DNA of 64,000 bases from Gluconobacter sp. Dm-62 (GCF_018256155.1 NZ_JAERLY010000002.1:496001-560000), one strand, 5' to 3'; counted from the first letter of the stretch, positions 47,280 through 57,273 are shown. Translations and numbers: made by a program. The notes: a model not told the origin generated them from the sequence alone.

Positions 47280-47315
47280 AGGAAGGGGCAGTCCGTTACC
47301 GGGCTGCCCCTTCCT
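47280..47315. terminator. Hairpin after the MFS gene
   Basis: A 12-bp stem AGGAAGGGGCAG/CTGCCCCTTCCT encloses a 12-nt loop. It is preceded by AAAA but lacks a plus-strand T tract. Confidence 0.7.
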
Positions 47316-47331
47316 GCGTTGGGAGACTGTT

Positions 47332-47574
47332 ATGTCAAGGAGAAGACCTATGGATGCCGATCTGGAATGCTATCTGGATGCCGAAGTGGGACGACTGCAG
47401 GATAATGCGGGATGCTGTTTTTGGAAGAGCGCCCTGAAGAAAAAAATATCCTGCGCGGCAAGAGAAACGGATGCGCTTGTCAGTGATCTTATGGTGGATC
47501 AGCCACTGTTCTGGCTTCTGAGCTCGTTTTTTGTCGGGATCTTGTTGGGGAAACGTCTTTTTCGGAAAAATTAA
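47332..47574 (+). CDS. Small protein with C-terminal membrane anchor
   Basis: An 80-residue protein. A charged N-terminal half (DADLECYLDAEVGRLQDN, with CC and a later Cys) is followed by a single C-terminal membrane helix (FWLLSSFFVGILLGKRLF, about residues 58-76). The topology and the ending, an anchor finishing in G-K/R-x-L-F, resemble ElaB/YqjD-type (DUF883) ribosome-associated membrane proteins, but similarity is too weak to assign. Both ATG 47332 (GGGAG 6 bp upstream) and ATG 47350 (AAGGAG 7 bp upstream) have good ribosome binding sites. Confidence 0.65.
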   Translation: MSRRRPMDADLECYLDAEVGRLQDNAGCCFWKSALKKKISCAARETDALVSDLMVDQPLFWLLSSFFVGILLGKRLFRKN

Positions 47575-47635
47575 ACTTCCGCAGGTGCGTCACGTTACGA
47601 CATGACCACGAACTCTTGGGCGAGGAGCCTGCGTC

Positions 47636-47806
47636 ATGCTGCACTATGCGATTGTTTTCTTCATCATTTCCATCATTGCCGGCGTTTTCGGCTTCTCGGG
47701 CATTTCTGCCGCGACTGCCGGAATTGCCAAACTGTTCTTCATTGTTTTCCTTGTTCTGGCAGTTCTGGCCATTCTCGCGGGCGTTGCTGGGCTGCATGCG
47801 CTCTGA
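47636..47806 (+). CDS. DUF1328 (YtjA-family) small membrane protein
   Basis: A 56-residue, almost wholly hydrophobic protein starting [20 protein letters not shown]. The rest is a small-residue linker [12 protein letters not shown] and a second helix [20 protein letters not shown]. The two-helix pattern with GVFGFSGI is typical of the DUF1328/YtjA family, which has no known function and is often stress induced. GAGGAG lies 8 bp upstream. It follows the previous small membrane protein by 61 bp and converges with the efflux operon. Confidence 0.88.
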
Positions 47807-47829
47807 GCGCCTGACATACAGTTGATGCG

Positions 47830-47863
47830 AAAAGGGCGGGTGCCAATGGCCCCGCCCTTTTTT
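47830..47863. terminator. Bidirectional terminator
   Basis: AAAAGGGCGGG (47830-47840) pairs with CCCGCCCTTTT (47851-47861), with an inner GCC-AAT-GGC stem and TTTTTT after the plus-strand stem. It separates the DUF1328 gene from the convergent mdtABC-like operon. Confidence 0.9.
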
Positions 47864-47870
47864 ATGGTCT

Positions 47871-49415
47871 TCAGTTCCCGTTCTTGTCTCTTTGGATGAA
47901 GGACGGCAGAAGCGGATTGTCCGTCTGAAGCGAGTTCTTGCTTGGAAGCTGCTGAGTGGTCCAGCCACCTCCCAGATCCGTAATGAGTTTTACCTCGGCG
48001 AGGAATTGTTGCTGCCGGACGCTGAGCTGGGTTTCCTGGTACTGCAGGGCATTCTGTTCGGCGGTGATCACGGTTGTATAGATTTGCGTCCCGGCAAGGT
48101 ACTCGTTCATCGAGACCTGCACCGCTGCCTCGGCGGATTTCACGGCAGCATCCTGCAGAGCCAGCTGCTGATCGAGATAATGCAGACCAGACATCTGATC
48201 CTCGGTGTCCTGAAGCGCGGCGAGAACGGTCTGACGGTAGGTGGCGACGGCATTGTCATAATCCGCTTCCGCACTGCGCACGGCTGCGGAGCGCGCACCG
48301 CCCTGGAAGATCGTCTCGGTTGCGGCCGCGCCAAGGCTCCATGTGCGTGTGGCCGCCTGGATCAGCTGTTGAAGCGGATTGCCGCTATAGCCGTAAGATG
48401 CTGTGAGCGAGACCTGCGGGAAAAAGGCCCCGATCTCATATCCGATTTCCGCATTATATGATTCCATGTTGCGTTCGGCCTGAGCCACGTCAGGGCGGCG
48501 CTGAAGCAGCATGGATGGAACTGCAACAGGTGCTGCAGGGATTGTCGCGGGAAGGGGAGAGGGCGCTAGCGTAAGTTCTGCCGGCGCACGTCCTGTCAGC
48601 ATGGCGATGGCATGCTCATACTGCGAGCGGGCAATATGCGCGTTGGAAAGGTTCGCCTGCGTTGACTGCAGCAGATACCGGGCCTGGAGAACACTCGTTG
48701 GATCGGCGACACCGGCATCCAACTGGTTCTGCAGAATATCCAGGTTGTGGCGATAGAGATCGACGTTACGGGCATAGAGCGCGATCAGGCTGTCCTGATA
48801 ACGCAGGTCGAAATAATCCTGTGCTAGCTGAAGCTGATAGGACAGGCGCATATTGGCAACCAGCGCCGCGTCGGCCTGTGTCGCCGTAACCTGCTCCTGA
48901 ACCTGACGCCGGATCATGCCCCAGACGTCCACGGTCCAGCTTGCGGACGGGCCGGTCGTCCATGTGTTGGACGTGTAGGACTGGCTGGACGTGTAGGGAA
49001 TACCGTTGCTGGCATTCGAGGTGCTGCCGCCTTCCGAGTTGCGGTTGAAGCTGAACTTGCCGCTCAGTGTCGGAAAGAGCTGGGCCCGGATCGAGTCAAT
49101 CGTGGCGGCAGCCTTACGGTACTGCGCCTCATATTCCTTCAGGCTTTGATTGGATGTTGCGACACGCTCTTCAAGATCGTTCAGGACGGGGTCGTTGAAA
49201 ACCGTCCACCAGTCTCCCTTGGGCATTTTTGCAAGATCGGGGACAGCAGCCTGCCAGCCCGGTGGCGGCGGTGCTTCCTTGAACTTCGCAGAGATGATGG
49301 CCTTCGGGCGATGATAGTTCGGCCCGACCATGCCGCCGATGCAGCCGCTCAGGAACGGCAGGGTCGCTGCCCCCAGCAGGGCATTGCGCAGGGTAGACTT
49401 ACGGAGGGCGGTCAT
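47871..49415 (-). CDS. RND outer membrane factor, NodT-type lipoprotein
   Basis: A 514-residue TolC/OprM-like channel. The lipobox LPFLSGC has Cys25. The motifs DWWTVFNDPVLNDLEERVAT, MLLQRRPDVAQAERNMES, GYSGNPLQQLIQAATRTWSL and YLAGTQIYTTVITAEQNALQ match the two outer-membrane efflux repeats. It starts at ATG 49415, overlapping the stop of the upstream pump gene (ATGA); the open frame extends further but would run inside that gene. It is the last gene of the mdtABC-like operon, so this pump carries its own outer membrane channel. Confidence 0.94.
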   Translation of the reverse strand: MTALRKSTLRNALLGAATLPFLSGCIGGMVGPNYHRPKAIISAKFKEAPPPPGWQAAVPDLAKMPKGDWWTVFNDPVLNDLEERVATSNQSLKEYEAQYRKAAATIDSIRAQLFPTLSGKFSFNRNSEGGSTSNASNGIPYTSSQSYTSNTWTTGPSASWTVDVWGMIRRQVQEQVTATQADAALVANMRLSYQLQLAQDYFDLRYQDSLIALYARNVDLYRHNLDILQNQLDAGVADPTSVLQARYLLQSTQANLSNAHIARSQYEHAIAMLTGRAPAELTLAPSPLPATIPAAPVAVPSMLLQRRPDVAQAERNMESYNAEIGYEIGAFFPQVSLTASYGYSGNPLQQLIQAATRTWSLGAAATETIFQGGARSAAVRSAEADYDNAVATYRQTVLAALQDTEDQMSGLHYLDQQLALQDAAVKSAEAAVQVSMNEYLAGTQIYTTVITAEQNALQYQETQLSVRQQQFLAEVKLITDLGGGWTTQQLPSKNSLQTDNPLLPSFIQRDKNGN

Positions 49416-52400
49416 CAGGACTGTGTTTCCCGGGATGAAAGATGGAAGAATGAGGCGATATGGGACCGCAGACGGCCCATGGCGCGTCCGAACCGGTCGA
49501 GATACAGGAAAATGACAGGTGTGCTGTAAAGCGTCAGAAGCTGGCTGACCACGAGACCACCAAGGATGGCGATGCCCAGCGGACGCCGGAGTTCGCAACC
49601 ATATCCATTGCCGATAATCAGAGGCACGGCGCCGAACGCAGCAGCCAGAGAGGTCATGAGAATGGGGCGAAAGCGCAGATGACTGGCCTGACGGATGGCA
49701 TCCGTGGCGGACATCCCTTCACGCTGTGCGACCAGGGCAAAATCGATCAGCATGATGGCGTTTTTCTTGACGATGCCGATCAGCAGAATGACGCCGATCA
49801 TCGCCATGAGGGAGAACTCCTCCCCACAGACCTGCAGGGCAAAAATAGCACCTACGCCAGCAGAAGGCAGGGTCGAGAGGATCGTCAGGGGATGGATCAG
49901 GCTCTCGTAAAGGATGCCCAGAACAATATAGACGGCTGCAAGGGCTGCAAGGATCAGCAGGGCCTCGCTTCCGACCGATTTCTGGAAAGCCGCTGCATTG
50001 CCGGCAAATCCACCATGAATGTCCGACGGGACATGCAGCTTCACCATGGCAGCCTGAACCGCGTCCACAGCCGGCCCGAGCGACACTCCGGGTGCAAGGT
50101 TGAAGGAGACGGTTGTTGCGACGGACTGACCTTCATGGCTGACGGTCAGGGCCGTATTGGTGTTCCGCTGGCGCGAGACAACCGAGAGCGGAACCATTGT
50201 GGCCGCAGTCGTCGCCACAGCTGAACCGCTCGACGCCGATTTGCCACCTGCAAGGGCGTTGGCGACGGAGTTCTGATAGGACTGCTCGCTTTCCGACAGG
50301 GCTGTCGCGGCAGTCGTCGCGCGGGCGCGGATGTTGTTGGACGCCGTGCCACCCGCCGCTGTGCCGCCGGAGATGCTCACCCACATCTGTTCCAGCATTG
50401 ACGGGTCCTGCCAGTAGCGCGGAGCGGCTTCCATGACGACGCGGTACTGGTTGAGGTTGCCATAGATGATCGACGCCGCACGCTGGCCAAAAGCATCATA
50501 GAGCGTATTGGAAATCAGCTGTGGCGTGACGGAGTAGCGTGCTTCCGTGTCGCGGTTGATGGCAATGTTAATGCCCTGTCCGCCCTGTTCCACATCGGAC
50601 GTGACGTCCATGAGCTCTGGCAGCTTCGAGAGCGCCGCGACGATTTTAGGCGTCCATTCAAACAGGTCTTCGGCGGATGGGCCTTCCAGCGAATACTGAT
50701 AGGCAGCGTCGCCGGGGCGTGCACCCGTCCGGACGCTCCCTGGAGCCATGAGCCGCAGTTGCGCGCCGGGAACGTGCGAGAACTTTCGGGTCAGACGCTG
50801 GATGGTCGTGGCAAGATCATCCGTACGTTCGGATTTGGGCTTGAGGGCGACGAACATGTTGGCGGAGTTTGCGGAACGTCCGCCTACGCCCCCCATGACA
50901 CCCACGACGTCACGGTCCGCAGCAACAGTCTTCATGGCCTTGACCACGATTTTCTGGAGCGCCTGAAACGAGATCGACTGATCGGCGACAACACGGCCCA
51001 TGATCTGCCCGGTGTCCTCGGACGGGAAGAAGCCCTTCGGCATCTTCACATACAGCACGCCCGCAAGGATCAGGGTGGCGGGCAGGGACATCGCAATCAG
51101 AAACTGGTGTTTCAGCGCCCAGTCGAGGGAGCGCCCATAACCGGCGGTCACACTGTTGATCGTCCGCTCAAGGAAACGGCCGATCTCTTTCCACGGGCCC
51201 GGACCGTTGTCGTCTGTATGGGTCAGCAACTGGGCGCTGATCATGGGCGTCAGCGTCAGGGACAGGACCAGCGAAATGCAGAGTGTGATGACCATGGTCA
51301 TCGCAAATTCGTGGAACAGGCGTCCGGCAATGCCGCCCATCAGCATGATCGGCGCGAAAACGACGATCAGTGAGACTGTGATGGAGACGACGGTGAAGGC
51401 GACTTCGGTCGTGCCCTTGATGGCTGCTTCCTGCCGTCCGTAGCCCATCTCCATGTAACGGGCGATGTTTTCCAGTACGACGATGGCGTCATCAACCACA
51501 AACCCGGTCGAGATCGTCAGGGCCATCAGGGACATGTTGTCGAGCTGGTATCCCATCAGCGACATGACGCCAAAAGTCCCCACGATCGAGACCGGAACCA
51601 CGATGGCCGGAACCATGATGGCCGAGAGACTGCGCAGGAAAAGCAGGACAACGGCCACCACGAGCACGATGGCGATGAAGAGGGTCTGTTTCGTGTCGTC
51701 CAGCGAGGCCCGGATCGTTTTGGAGCGATCGATCAGGATCGAGATGTCGGTGTTACCGGGAAGAGCAGACTGAAGCACCGGCAGGCGGCTGCGAATGCCG
51801 TCAATCGTTTTGATGACATTTGCGCCACCCTGCGAGAACACCGTGCAGATGATCGCGGCCCTGCCGTTGAGATAGCCGGCCTGACGGAGGTCTTCCACGC
51901 CGTCATTGACGTCTGCCACGTCCGTGAGCCTGACAGGCTGGCTGTTACGGTACGCGATGATCAGGTCGCGGTATTCTTCGGCTTTCGTGGCCTGATCGTT
52001 GGTCGAGAGCATCATCCGTTCGCCATTGGCGTCCAGAAAGCCCTTGGGCGTATGGGCGTTAGCGGAAGCGAGCGCGGCGCGCAGATCCTCGAAGCCGATC
52101 CCATAACGGAACAGGCGCAATGGATTGATCTCAACGCGGACGGCAGGAAGGGAGGCGCCGCGGATGTCCACATCGCCCACGCCCTGGATCTGGCTGAGCT
52201 GCGGGATCAGAATATTGCTGGCGAAGTCGTAAAGCTCCTGCGGCGTCCGGGTGGCGGAAGACAGGGTCAGCGCCAGAATGGGAGGGCCGTTGGAATTCGC
52301 CTTCATGTATGTCGGGTTGCTGCGGAGGGTCGTCGGCAGGTCCTGTCGTGCGCCCTGCAATGCAGCTTCCACATCACGCGCCGCGCCGTTGATATCGCGC

Positions 52401-52693
52401 GACAGGTCGAACTGGAGCGTAATGCGCGTCTGGTTGACTGTGGATTCAGACGTCATTTCCGTGACGCCGGAAATCGCCCCCAGATGCCGTTCCAGAGGTC
52501 CGGCGATGGTGCTCGCAATCTCTGACGGGGAGCCACCGGGCTGGTTCGCCGTCACCATGATAACCGGGAAGTCCACGTCCGGCAGATCGGCAACGGGGAG
52601 GCTGAAATACCCCATGATGCCGCCGATGACGAGCGCAACGGCCAGCAGCGTCGTACCGACTGGCCTCAGGACGAAGAGGCGGACCAGATTCAC
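49415..52693 (-). CDS. mdtC: RND multidrug efflux pump subunit, MdtC-like
   Basis: A 1092-residue RND pump of the MdtC type. It begins MNLVRLFVLRPVGTTLLAVA, with PVADLPDVDFPVIMVTANQP. The proton-relay helix is LMALTISTGFVVDDAIVVLE, and the second half has LPSAGVGAIFALQVCGEEFS. MdtB and MdtC form a heterotrimeric pump in E. coli. An Ala/Ser/Gly-rich stretch of roughly 55 residues (about 775-830) is inserted in the second porter domain and explains the extra length over E. coli MdtC (about 1025). It overlaps its neighbours at both ends. Confidence 0.93.
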   Translation of the reverse strand: MNLVRLFVLRPVGTTLLAVALVIGGIMGYFSLPVADLPDVDFPVIMVTANQPGGSPSEIASTIAGPLERHLGAISGVTEMTSESTVNQTRITLQFDLSRDINGAARDVEAALQGARQDLPTTLRSNPTYMKANSNGPPILALTLSSATRTPQELYDFASNILIPQLSQIQGVGDVDIRGASLPAVRVEINPLRLFRYGIGFEDLRAALASANAHTPKGFLDANGERMMLSTNDQATKAEEYRDLIIAYRNSQPVRLTDVADVNDGVEDLRQAGYLNGRAAIICTVFSQGGANVIKTIDGIRSRLPVLQSALPGNTDISILIDRSKTIRASLDDTKQTLFIAIVLVVAVVLLFLRSLSAIMVPAIVVPVSIVGTFGVMSLMGYQLDNMSLMALTISTGFVVDDAIVVLENIARYMEMGYGRQEAAIKGTTEVAFTVVSITVSLIVVFAPIMLMGGIAGRLFHEFAMTMVITLCISLVLSLTLTPMISAQLLTHTDDNGPGPWKEIGRFLERTINSVTAGYGRSLDWALKHQFLIAMSLPATLILAGVLYVKMPKGFFPSEDTGQIMGRVVADQSISFQALQKIVVKAMKTVAADRDVVGVMGGVGGRSANSANMFVALKPKSERTDDLATTIQRLTRKFSHVPGAQLRLMAPGSVRTGARPGDAAYQYSLEGPSAEDLFEWTPKIVAALSKLPELMDVTSDVEQGGQGINIAINRDTEARYSVTPQLISNTLYDAFGQRAASIIYGNLNQYRVVMEAAPRYWQDPSMLEQMWVSISGGTAAGGTASNNIRARATTAATALSESEQSYQNSVANALAGGKSASSGSAVATTAATMVPLSVVSRQRNTNTALTVSHEGQSVATTVSFNLAPGVSLGPAVDAVQAAMVKLHVPSDIHGGFAGNAAAFQKSVGSEALLILAALAAVYIVLGILYESLIHPLTILSTLPSAGVGAIFALQVCGEEFSLMAMIGVILLIGIVKKNAIMLIDFALVAQREGMSATDAIRQASHLRFRPILMTSLAAAFGAVPLIIGNGYGCELRRPLGIAILGGLVVSQLLTLYSTPVIFLYLDRFGRAMGRLRSHIASFFHLSSRETQS

Positions 52694-55600
52694 GGAGCGC
52701 CTGTCTGAGGATTGGAAGCCTGCGGCTTCGAGGGCGGCCGGCTGCGGCGGTGTCGCTGGATGAAGGCGCGGGTCTTCGTGCCCAGTTCATCCATGAACAG
52801 ATAGATGACAGGCGTTGTGAACAGGGTCAGGAGCTGCGACATCATCAGACCGAAGACGATGGCCACACCCAACGGGCGGCGCAGTTCTGAGCCGACACCC
52901 GTGCCGAGCAGCAGGGGGAGGGCGCCGAACAGGGCTGCAAGCGTGGTCATCAGAATCGGGCGGAAACGGAGCAGCGCCGCACGCTTGATCGATTCAAGCG
53001 GCGTATGGCCTTCTAGACGTTCGGCTTCGAGCGCGAAGTCGATCATCATGATGGCGTTCTTCTTCACGATGCCGATCAGCAGCACGATGCCGATGATCCC
53101 CATGATGTCGAGATCCATCCCGAAGAGATAGAGCCCGATCAGCGCACCGATGGCGGCTGAAGGCAGGGTGGAAAGGATCGTGATCGGGTGGACATAGCTC
53201 TCATAGAGAATGCCAAGAACGATATAGACCGCAATCACGGCCGCCATGACCAGCCAGACCTCGTTGGACAGCGACGAGCGGAACGCCGCAGCGGTACCCT
53301 GGAAGGCGGTCTGGAACTCAGGCGGCAGACCGATCTGCTTTTCCACGCGTTCGATGGCGTTTGTCGCGGTTCCCAGCGAATAGCCGTTGGCAACGTTGAA
53401 CGAGACGGTCGTAGCCGGGAACTGGCCGTAATGGCTGATCAGAAGGGGTGCGAGCGCATGGGTCATCGTCGTCACCTGCGACAGCGGCACGAGGCCTGAT
53501 GTTGGCTGACGGGTCGGGCCGGACGTGCTGCCACCGGCTTCGGATGAAATGCCCGGCAGGTAGAGCTGGCTCAGGGAGGTCAGATCGGTCTGAAGCTTCG
53601 GATCGGCTTCCAGAATGACGCGGTACTGGTTGGACTGCGTGTAGATCGTAGTGATCTGGCGCTGGCCGTAGCTGTCATACAGAAGGTTGTCGATCGTCTG
53701 CGGTGTGATGGAATAGCGTGCGCCGGTCGGACGATCGAGCGAAAGCTGGGCCACCAGCCCCTCGGCCTGAAGGTCGGACGTCACGTCCGTCAGGGACGGC
53801 TCCTTGCGCAGCGCATCCACGAACTTCGGCACCCAGGTCTTGAAGGTGTCGTAATCCGGGTTTTCCAGCATGAACTGGTACTGTGTGGCAGAAATCGAGG
53901 AATCCAGCGACAGGTCCTGGATCGGCTGGACATAGAGTTCCGCCCCGGTCACCTGCTGCCCGACGGAGGACAGGCGGCGCAGGATTGTCTGCAGGTCGCT
54001 TGTCCGCTGCTCGCGCGGCTTAAGGTTGATCAGGAAGCGGCCGACATTCAGCGTCATGTTCTGGCCGTCGATACCGACGAAGGACGAGATGCTTGCGACG
54101 TCCGGATCTTTGAGGATCACGTCTCCAAGGGCGGCCTGACGGTCCTTCATGCCTTCGAATGAAATGGCCTGTGACATCACGGAGATGCCCTGGATCACGC
54201 CGGTGTCCTGCGTCGGGAAGAAGCCCTTGGGAATGGTCCAGGCCAGCACGCCCGTGAGGATGATCGTGCCCACTGTGACCAGCAAGGTCATGACACGGAA
54301 GCGCAGCACCACGTCAAGCCAGCGACCATAGCCCGCGATCAGCGCATTGATGCCACGCTCGGTGCGGTTGGACAGGCGGCTCCAGACCGTGTTTTTCGTG
54401 GAGGGCGCATGCGTGTCGGACAGCAGACGCGCGCACATCATCGGCACCAGCGTCAGGGCGACGACGGCGGAAATGATGATCGTGATGGAGAGCGTCATCG
54501 CGAATTCATGGAAGAGACGGCCGACGACGTCTTTCATGAACAGCAGCGGGATCAGCACGGCGATGAGCGAGACCGTCAGCGAGATGATCGTGAAGCCGAT
54601 TTCGCCAGCACCCTTGAGCGCAGCGGTGTAGCGGTCCTCGCCGGCCTCGACATAACGCGCGATGTTCTCGATCACCACGATGGCGTCATCGACCACGAAG
54701 CCGGTCGCGATGGTCAGGGACATCAGCGAGAGGTTGTCGAGCGAGAAGCCCAGCAGATACATCGCTGCCAGAGTGCCAATCAGTGACAGCGGAACGGACA
54801 GGCTGGGAATAATCGTTGCCGGAACATTCCGCAGGAACACGAAGATCACGCCCACGACCAGCAACATGGCGAGGCCAAGTTCGTATTCCACGTCATTGAC
54901 GGAAGCACGGATGGTCGTGGTGCGGTCGGTCAGTGGCGTGACATCAATGCCCGGTGGCAGGTCGAGCTTGAGCTGCGGCAGGACACGCAGCACGTTGTCC
55001 ACGACGCCAATGACGTTCGCGCCGGGCTGGCGCTGTACGTTCAGGATCAGCGCGGGTGTGCGGTTAGCCCAAGCGGCAAGCTGTGCGTTTTCGGCACCTT
55101 CGACCACGGTTGCGATGTCGCGAACGCGGATCGGACCGTTGTTCTGGTATGCGATCACCTGGTTCATGAGCTGTTCGACGGACTGGATCTGACCGTCGAT
55201 GCGCAGGGAAGTGGAGCGCTTGGGGCCATCGAACGTACCGGTCGGCGAATTGACGTTGACCGTGCTGATGATGGTGCGCAGCGTGTCGATTGCGATGCCG
55301 TAGGAGGTCAGCTTCGGGATGTTGACCTGGATCCGGTACGCCTTGCGGTTGCCACCCGAAAGGGTAACGAGACCGACGCCGGAAATCTGACTGATCTTCT
55401 GCTCAAGACGCGTGTTGACGTAGTCCTCGACCTCAGGAAGTGGTAGCGTTTTGGACGTGATGCCAAGCGTCAGGACGGGGGTATCCGCCGGATTGACCTT
55501 CGCATAGATCGGAGGCGCGGGCAGATCGCTGGGCAGCAGGGAAGTCGCGTTGTTGATCGCGGCCTGAACTTCCTGCTCGGCCACGTCCATCGACATGTCC

Positions 55601-55890
55601 AACCCGAAGCGCAGGGTCACGACCGAAGCACCACCCGAGGACTGGGACGTCATCTGGTCCAGCCCCGCCATCTGGCCAAGCTGGGTTTCCAGAGGGGCGG
55701 TGACGGACGTGCTCATCACATCCGGACCGGCGCCGGGATAGAACGTCGAGACCGTGATCGTCGGGTATTCGACCTGCGGCAGCGCTGACACGGCCAGGAA
55801 GTGATAGCCGAGCAGACCGCTCAGCAGAATGGCGAACATCAGGAGGCTGGTGGCAACCGGGCGCTCGATGAACAGGCGGGACGGATTCAC
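52690..55890 (-). CDS. mdtB: RND multidrug efflux pump subunit, MdtB-like
   Basis: A 1066-residue RND pump. It starts MNPSRLFIERPVATSLLMFA and has LPQVEYPTITVSTFYPGAGP and the proton-relay helix LMSLTIATGFVVDDAIVVIE. The second repeat has LPSAAIGALIGLYLFGMDLD. It lies 39 bp after the adaptor gene and overlaps mdtC by 4 bp (ATGA). The paired B and C subunits point to an MdtBC-type heteromer, which in enterics exports bile salts and novobiocin; the substrate here is unknown. Confidence 0.93.
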   Translation of the reverse strand: MNPSRLFIERPVATSLLMFAILLSGLLGYHFLAVSALPQVEYPTITVSTFYPGAGPDVMSTSVTAPLETQLGQMAGLDQMTSQSSGGASVVTLRFGLDMSMDVAEQEVQAAINNATSLLPSDLPAPPIYAKVNPADTPVLTLGITSKTLPLPEVEDYVNTRLEQKISQISGVGLVTLSGGNRKAYRIQVNIPKLTSYGIAIDTLRTIISTVNVNSPTGTFDGPKRSTSLRIDGQIQSVEQLMNQVIAYQNNGPIRVRDIATVVEGAENAQLAAWANRTPALILNVQRQPGANVIGVVDNVLRVLPQLKLDLPPGIDVTPLTDRTTTIRASVNDVEYELGLAMLLVVGVIFVFLRNVPATIIPSLSVPLSLIGTLAAMYLLGFSLDNLSLMSLTIATGFVVDDAIVVIENIARYVEAGEDRYTAALKGAGEIGFTIISLTVSLIAVLIPLLFMKDVVGRLFHEFAMTLSITIIISAVVALTLVPMMCARLLSDTHAPSTKNTVWSRLSNRTERGINALIAGYGRWLDVVLRFRVMTLLVTVGTIILTGVLAWTIPKGFFPTQDTGVIQGISVMSQAISFEGMKDRQAALGDVILKDPDVASISSFVGIDGQNMTLNVGRFLINLKPREQRTSDLQTILRRLSSVGQQVTGAELYVQPIQDLSLDSSISATQYQFMLENPDYDTFKTWVPKFVDALRKEPSLTDVTSDLQAEGLVAQLSLDRPTGARYSITPQTIDNLLYDSYGQRQITTIYTQSNQYRVILEADPKLQTDLTSLSQLYLPGISSEAGGSTSGPTRQPTSGLVPLSQVTTMTHALAPLLISHYGQFPATTVSFNVANGYSLGTATNAIERVEKQIGLPPEFQTAFQGTAAAFRSSLSNEVWLVMAAVIAVYIVLGILYESYVHPITILSTLPSAAIGALIGLYLFGMDLDIMGIIGIVLLIGIVKKNAIMMIDFALEAERLEGHTPLESIKRAALLRFRPILMTTLAALFGALPLLLGTGVGSELRRPLGVAIVFGLMMSQLLTLFTTPVIYLFMDELGTKTRAFIQRHRRSRPPSKPQASNPQTGAP

Positions 55891-55929
55891 GGTCTTGCTG
55901 TTCCCTAATCTTGCTGTTCTGGTCGGCGA

Positions 55930-57273
55930 TCAGTGGTTGCCGGTATCGGCAGGCGAGGACGGGTCGTTCGTTTTCTGCGGCGCATCGGAGCTCTGCTGCC
56001 CGTTGCGGTGACGGCGGTGCTGTCCGGCGGTCTGCTGCTCGGCTTCCGTGGTCTGCTTGGCAGCCGACGAGGTGTCGGGGATCGAGACCTTCTGGCCCGG
56101 ACGCAGATGGCTGACGCCATCGGTTACGACACGGTCGCCATCGTTCAGGCCCTTCTGGATCACCGCATTCGTGCTGTCGGTCGTGCCCACCGTGACGGGG
56201 ACGACTTCCACTGTCATGTCAGGCTTCACGCGATAGACAAAGCGGCCGTCTGGTCCGGTCTGAAGCGCATTACCGGGAATGAGCAGGGCGTTGTGCAGCG
56301 TCGTGACCAGAAGATGCGGATTGACGAACTGGTTCGGGAAGAGGTGCTCGTCCTCATTCGCGAAAATGCCACGCATCCGGACTGTTCCGGTGGAGGTGTC
56401 GATCTGGCTGTCGAGGGCCTTCACGGTGCCGGTGGCGAGTTTCTGGGTGTTGTCGCTGTTCCAGGCTTCGACAGTCAGTTCGCCGGATTCACGCAGATGG
56501 GTTGCGACATCGCCGAGCTGGTTCTGCGGGACAGTGAAGATTACCGAAATCGGCTGCATCTGCGTCAGGATCGTCAGCCCGCCGGACTGGCCTGCCGTCA
56601 CATAGTTGCCGACGTCGAGCACGCGGATACCGACACGACCTTCGACTGGCGCAATGATGTGGCAGTACATCACGTTCAGCTCGGCGTTCCGGACATTGGC
56701 ACGATCGAACTCGACCTGACCTTCAAGCTGCTGGACCGTGAATTCCTGGTCACGGGCAGTCATGGCGGAGGTCGAGTTCTGCTTGATCAGGCGCTGGTAA
56801 CGGGCATTGTCCACGCGGGCCTTTTCAAGCTGCGCCACATCAGCTGCCAGAGTGCCGCGATACTGGGCAAGCGTGGCTTCATAGGGGCGTGGATCAATCA
56901 GTTCCAGCTCGTCGCCCTTATGGACGTGCTGGCCTTCCTGATAATAGACGGCAGCAATATGACCGTTGACCCGGGGCGTGATCGTTACGTTCGTGACAGG
57001 AACGACCGTGCCGATTTCCTGGAAGATGACAGGCATATCGCCGGTATGGGCGGTTGCGACGGCGACGGGCTGCACGCTTCCGTCCCCGGTCCCGGCGCCA
57101 TTACGTTTGTGCGTCGCGCCATGAGGGCGGAAGATCGCAAACAGGATCAGAAGAACGACCAGAAGGACAACGCCCCAGAGGATCCAGCGCCGACGGGAGC
57201 GGGCAGGAGGAGGGGAGGACTGGGCGGTGCTGTTCGTAAGGCGGTCGTTGGAGCCGGCCGTCTGCTGATCCAT
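55930..57273 (-). CDS. mdtA: RND periplasmic adaptor, MdtA-like
   Basis: A 447-residue membrane fusion protein. The N-terminal anchor WILWGVVLLVVLLILFAIF (about residues 30-48) is followed by TPRVNGHIAAVYYQEGQHVHKG (first lipoyl half, shown by its VNGHIAAVYYQEG core), the helical hairpin, and IIAPVEGRVGIRVLDVGNYV (second half). The C-terminal 45 residues are a low-complexity Gln/Ser/His-rich tail (QQTAGQHRRHRNGQQSSDAP). It is the first gene of the operon and divergent from the CsbD-like gene. Confidence 0.94.
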   Translation of the reverse strand: MDQQTAGSNDRLTNSTAQSSPPPARSRRRWILWGVVLLVVLLILFAIFRPHGATHKRNGAGTGDGSVQPVAVATAHTGDMPVIFQEIGTVVPVTNVTITPRVNGHIAAVYYQEGQHVHKGDELELIDPRPYEATLAQYRGTLAADVAQLEKARVDNARYQRLIKQNSTSAMTARDQEFTVQQLEGQVEFDRANVRNAELNVMYCHIIAPVEGRVGIRVLDVGNYVTAGQSGGLTILTQMQPISVIFTVPQNQLGDVATHLRESGELTVEAWNSDNTQKLATGTVKALDSQIDTSTGTVRMRGIFANEDEHLFPNQFVNPHLLVTTLHNALLIPGNALQTGPDGRFVYRVKPDMTVEVVPVTVGTTDSTNAVIQKGLNDGDRVVTDGVSHLRPGQKVSIPDTSSAAKQTTEAEQQTAGQHRRHRNGQQSSDAPQKTNDPSSPADTGNH

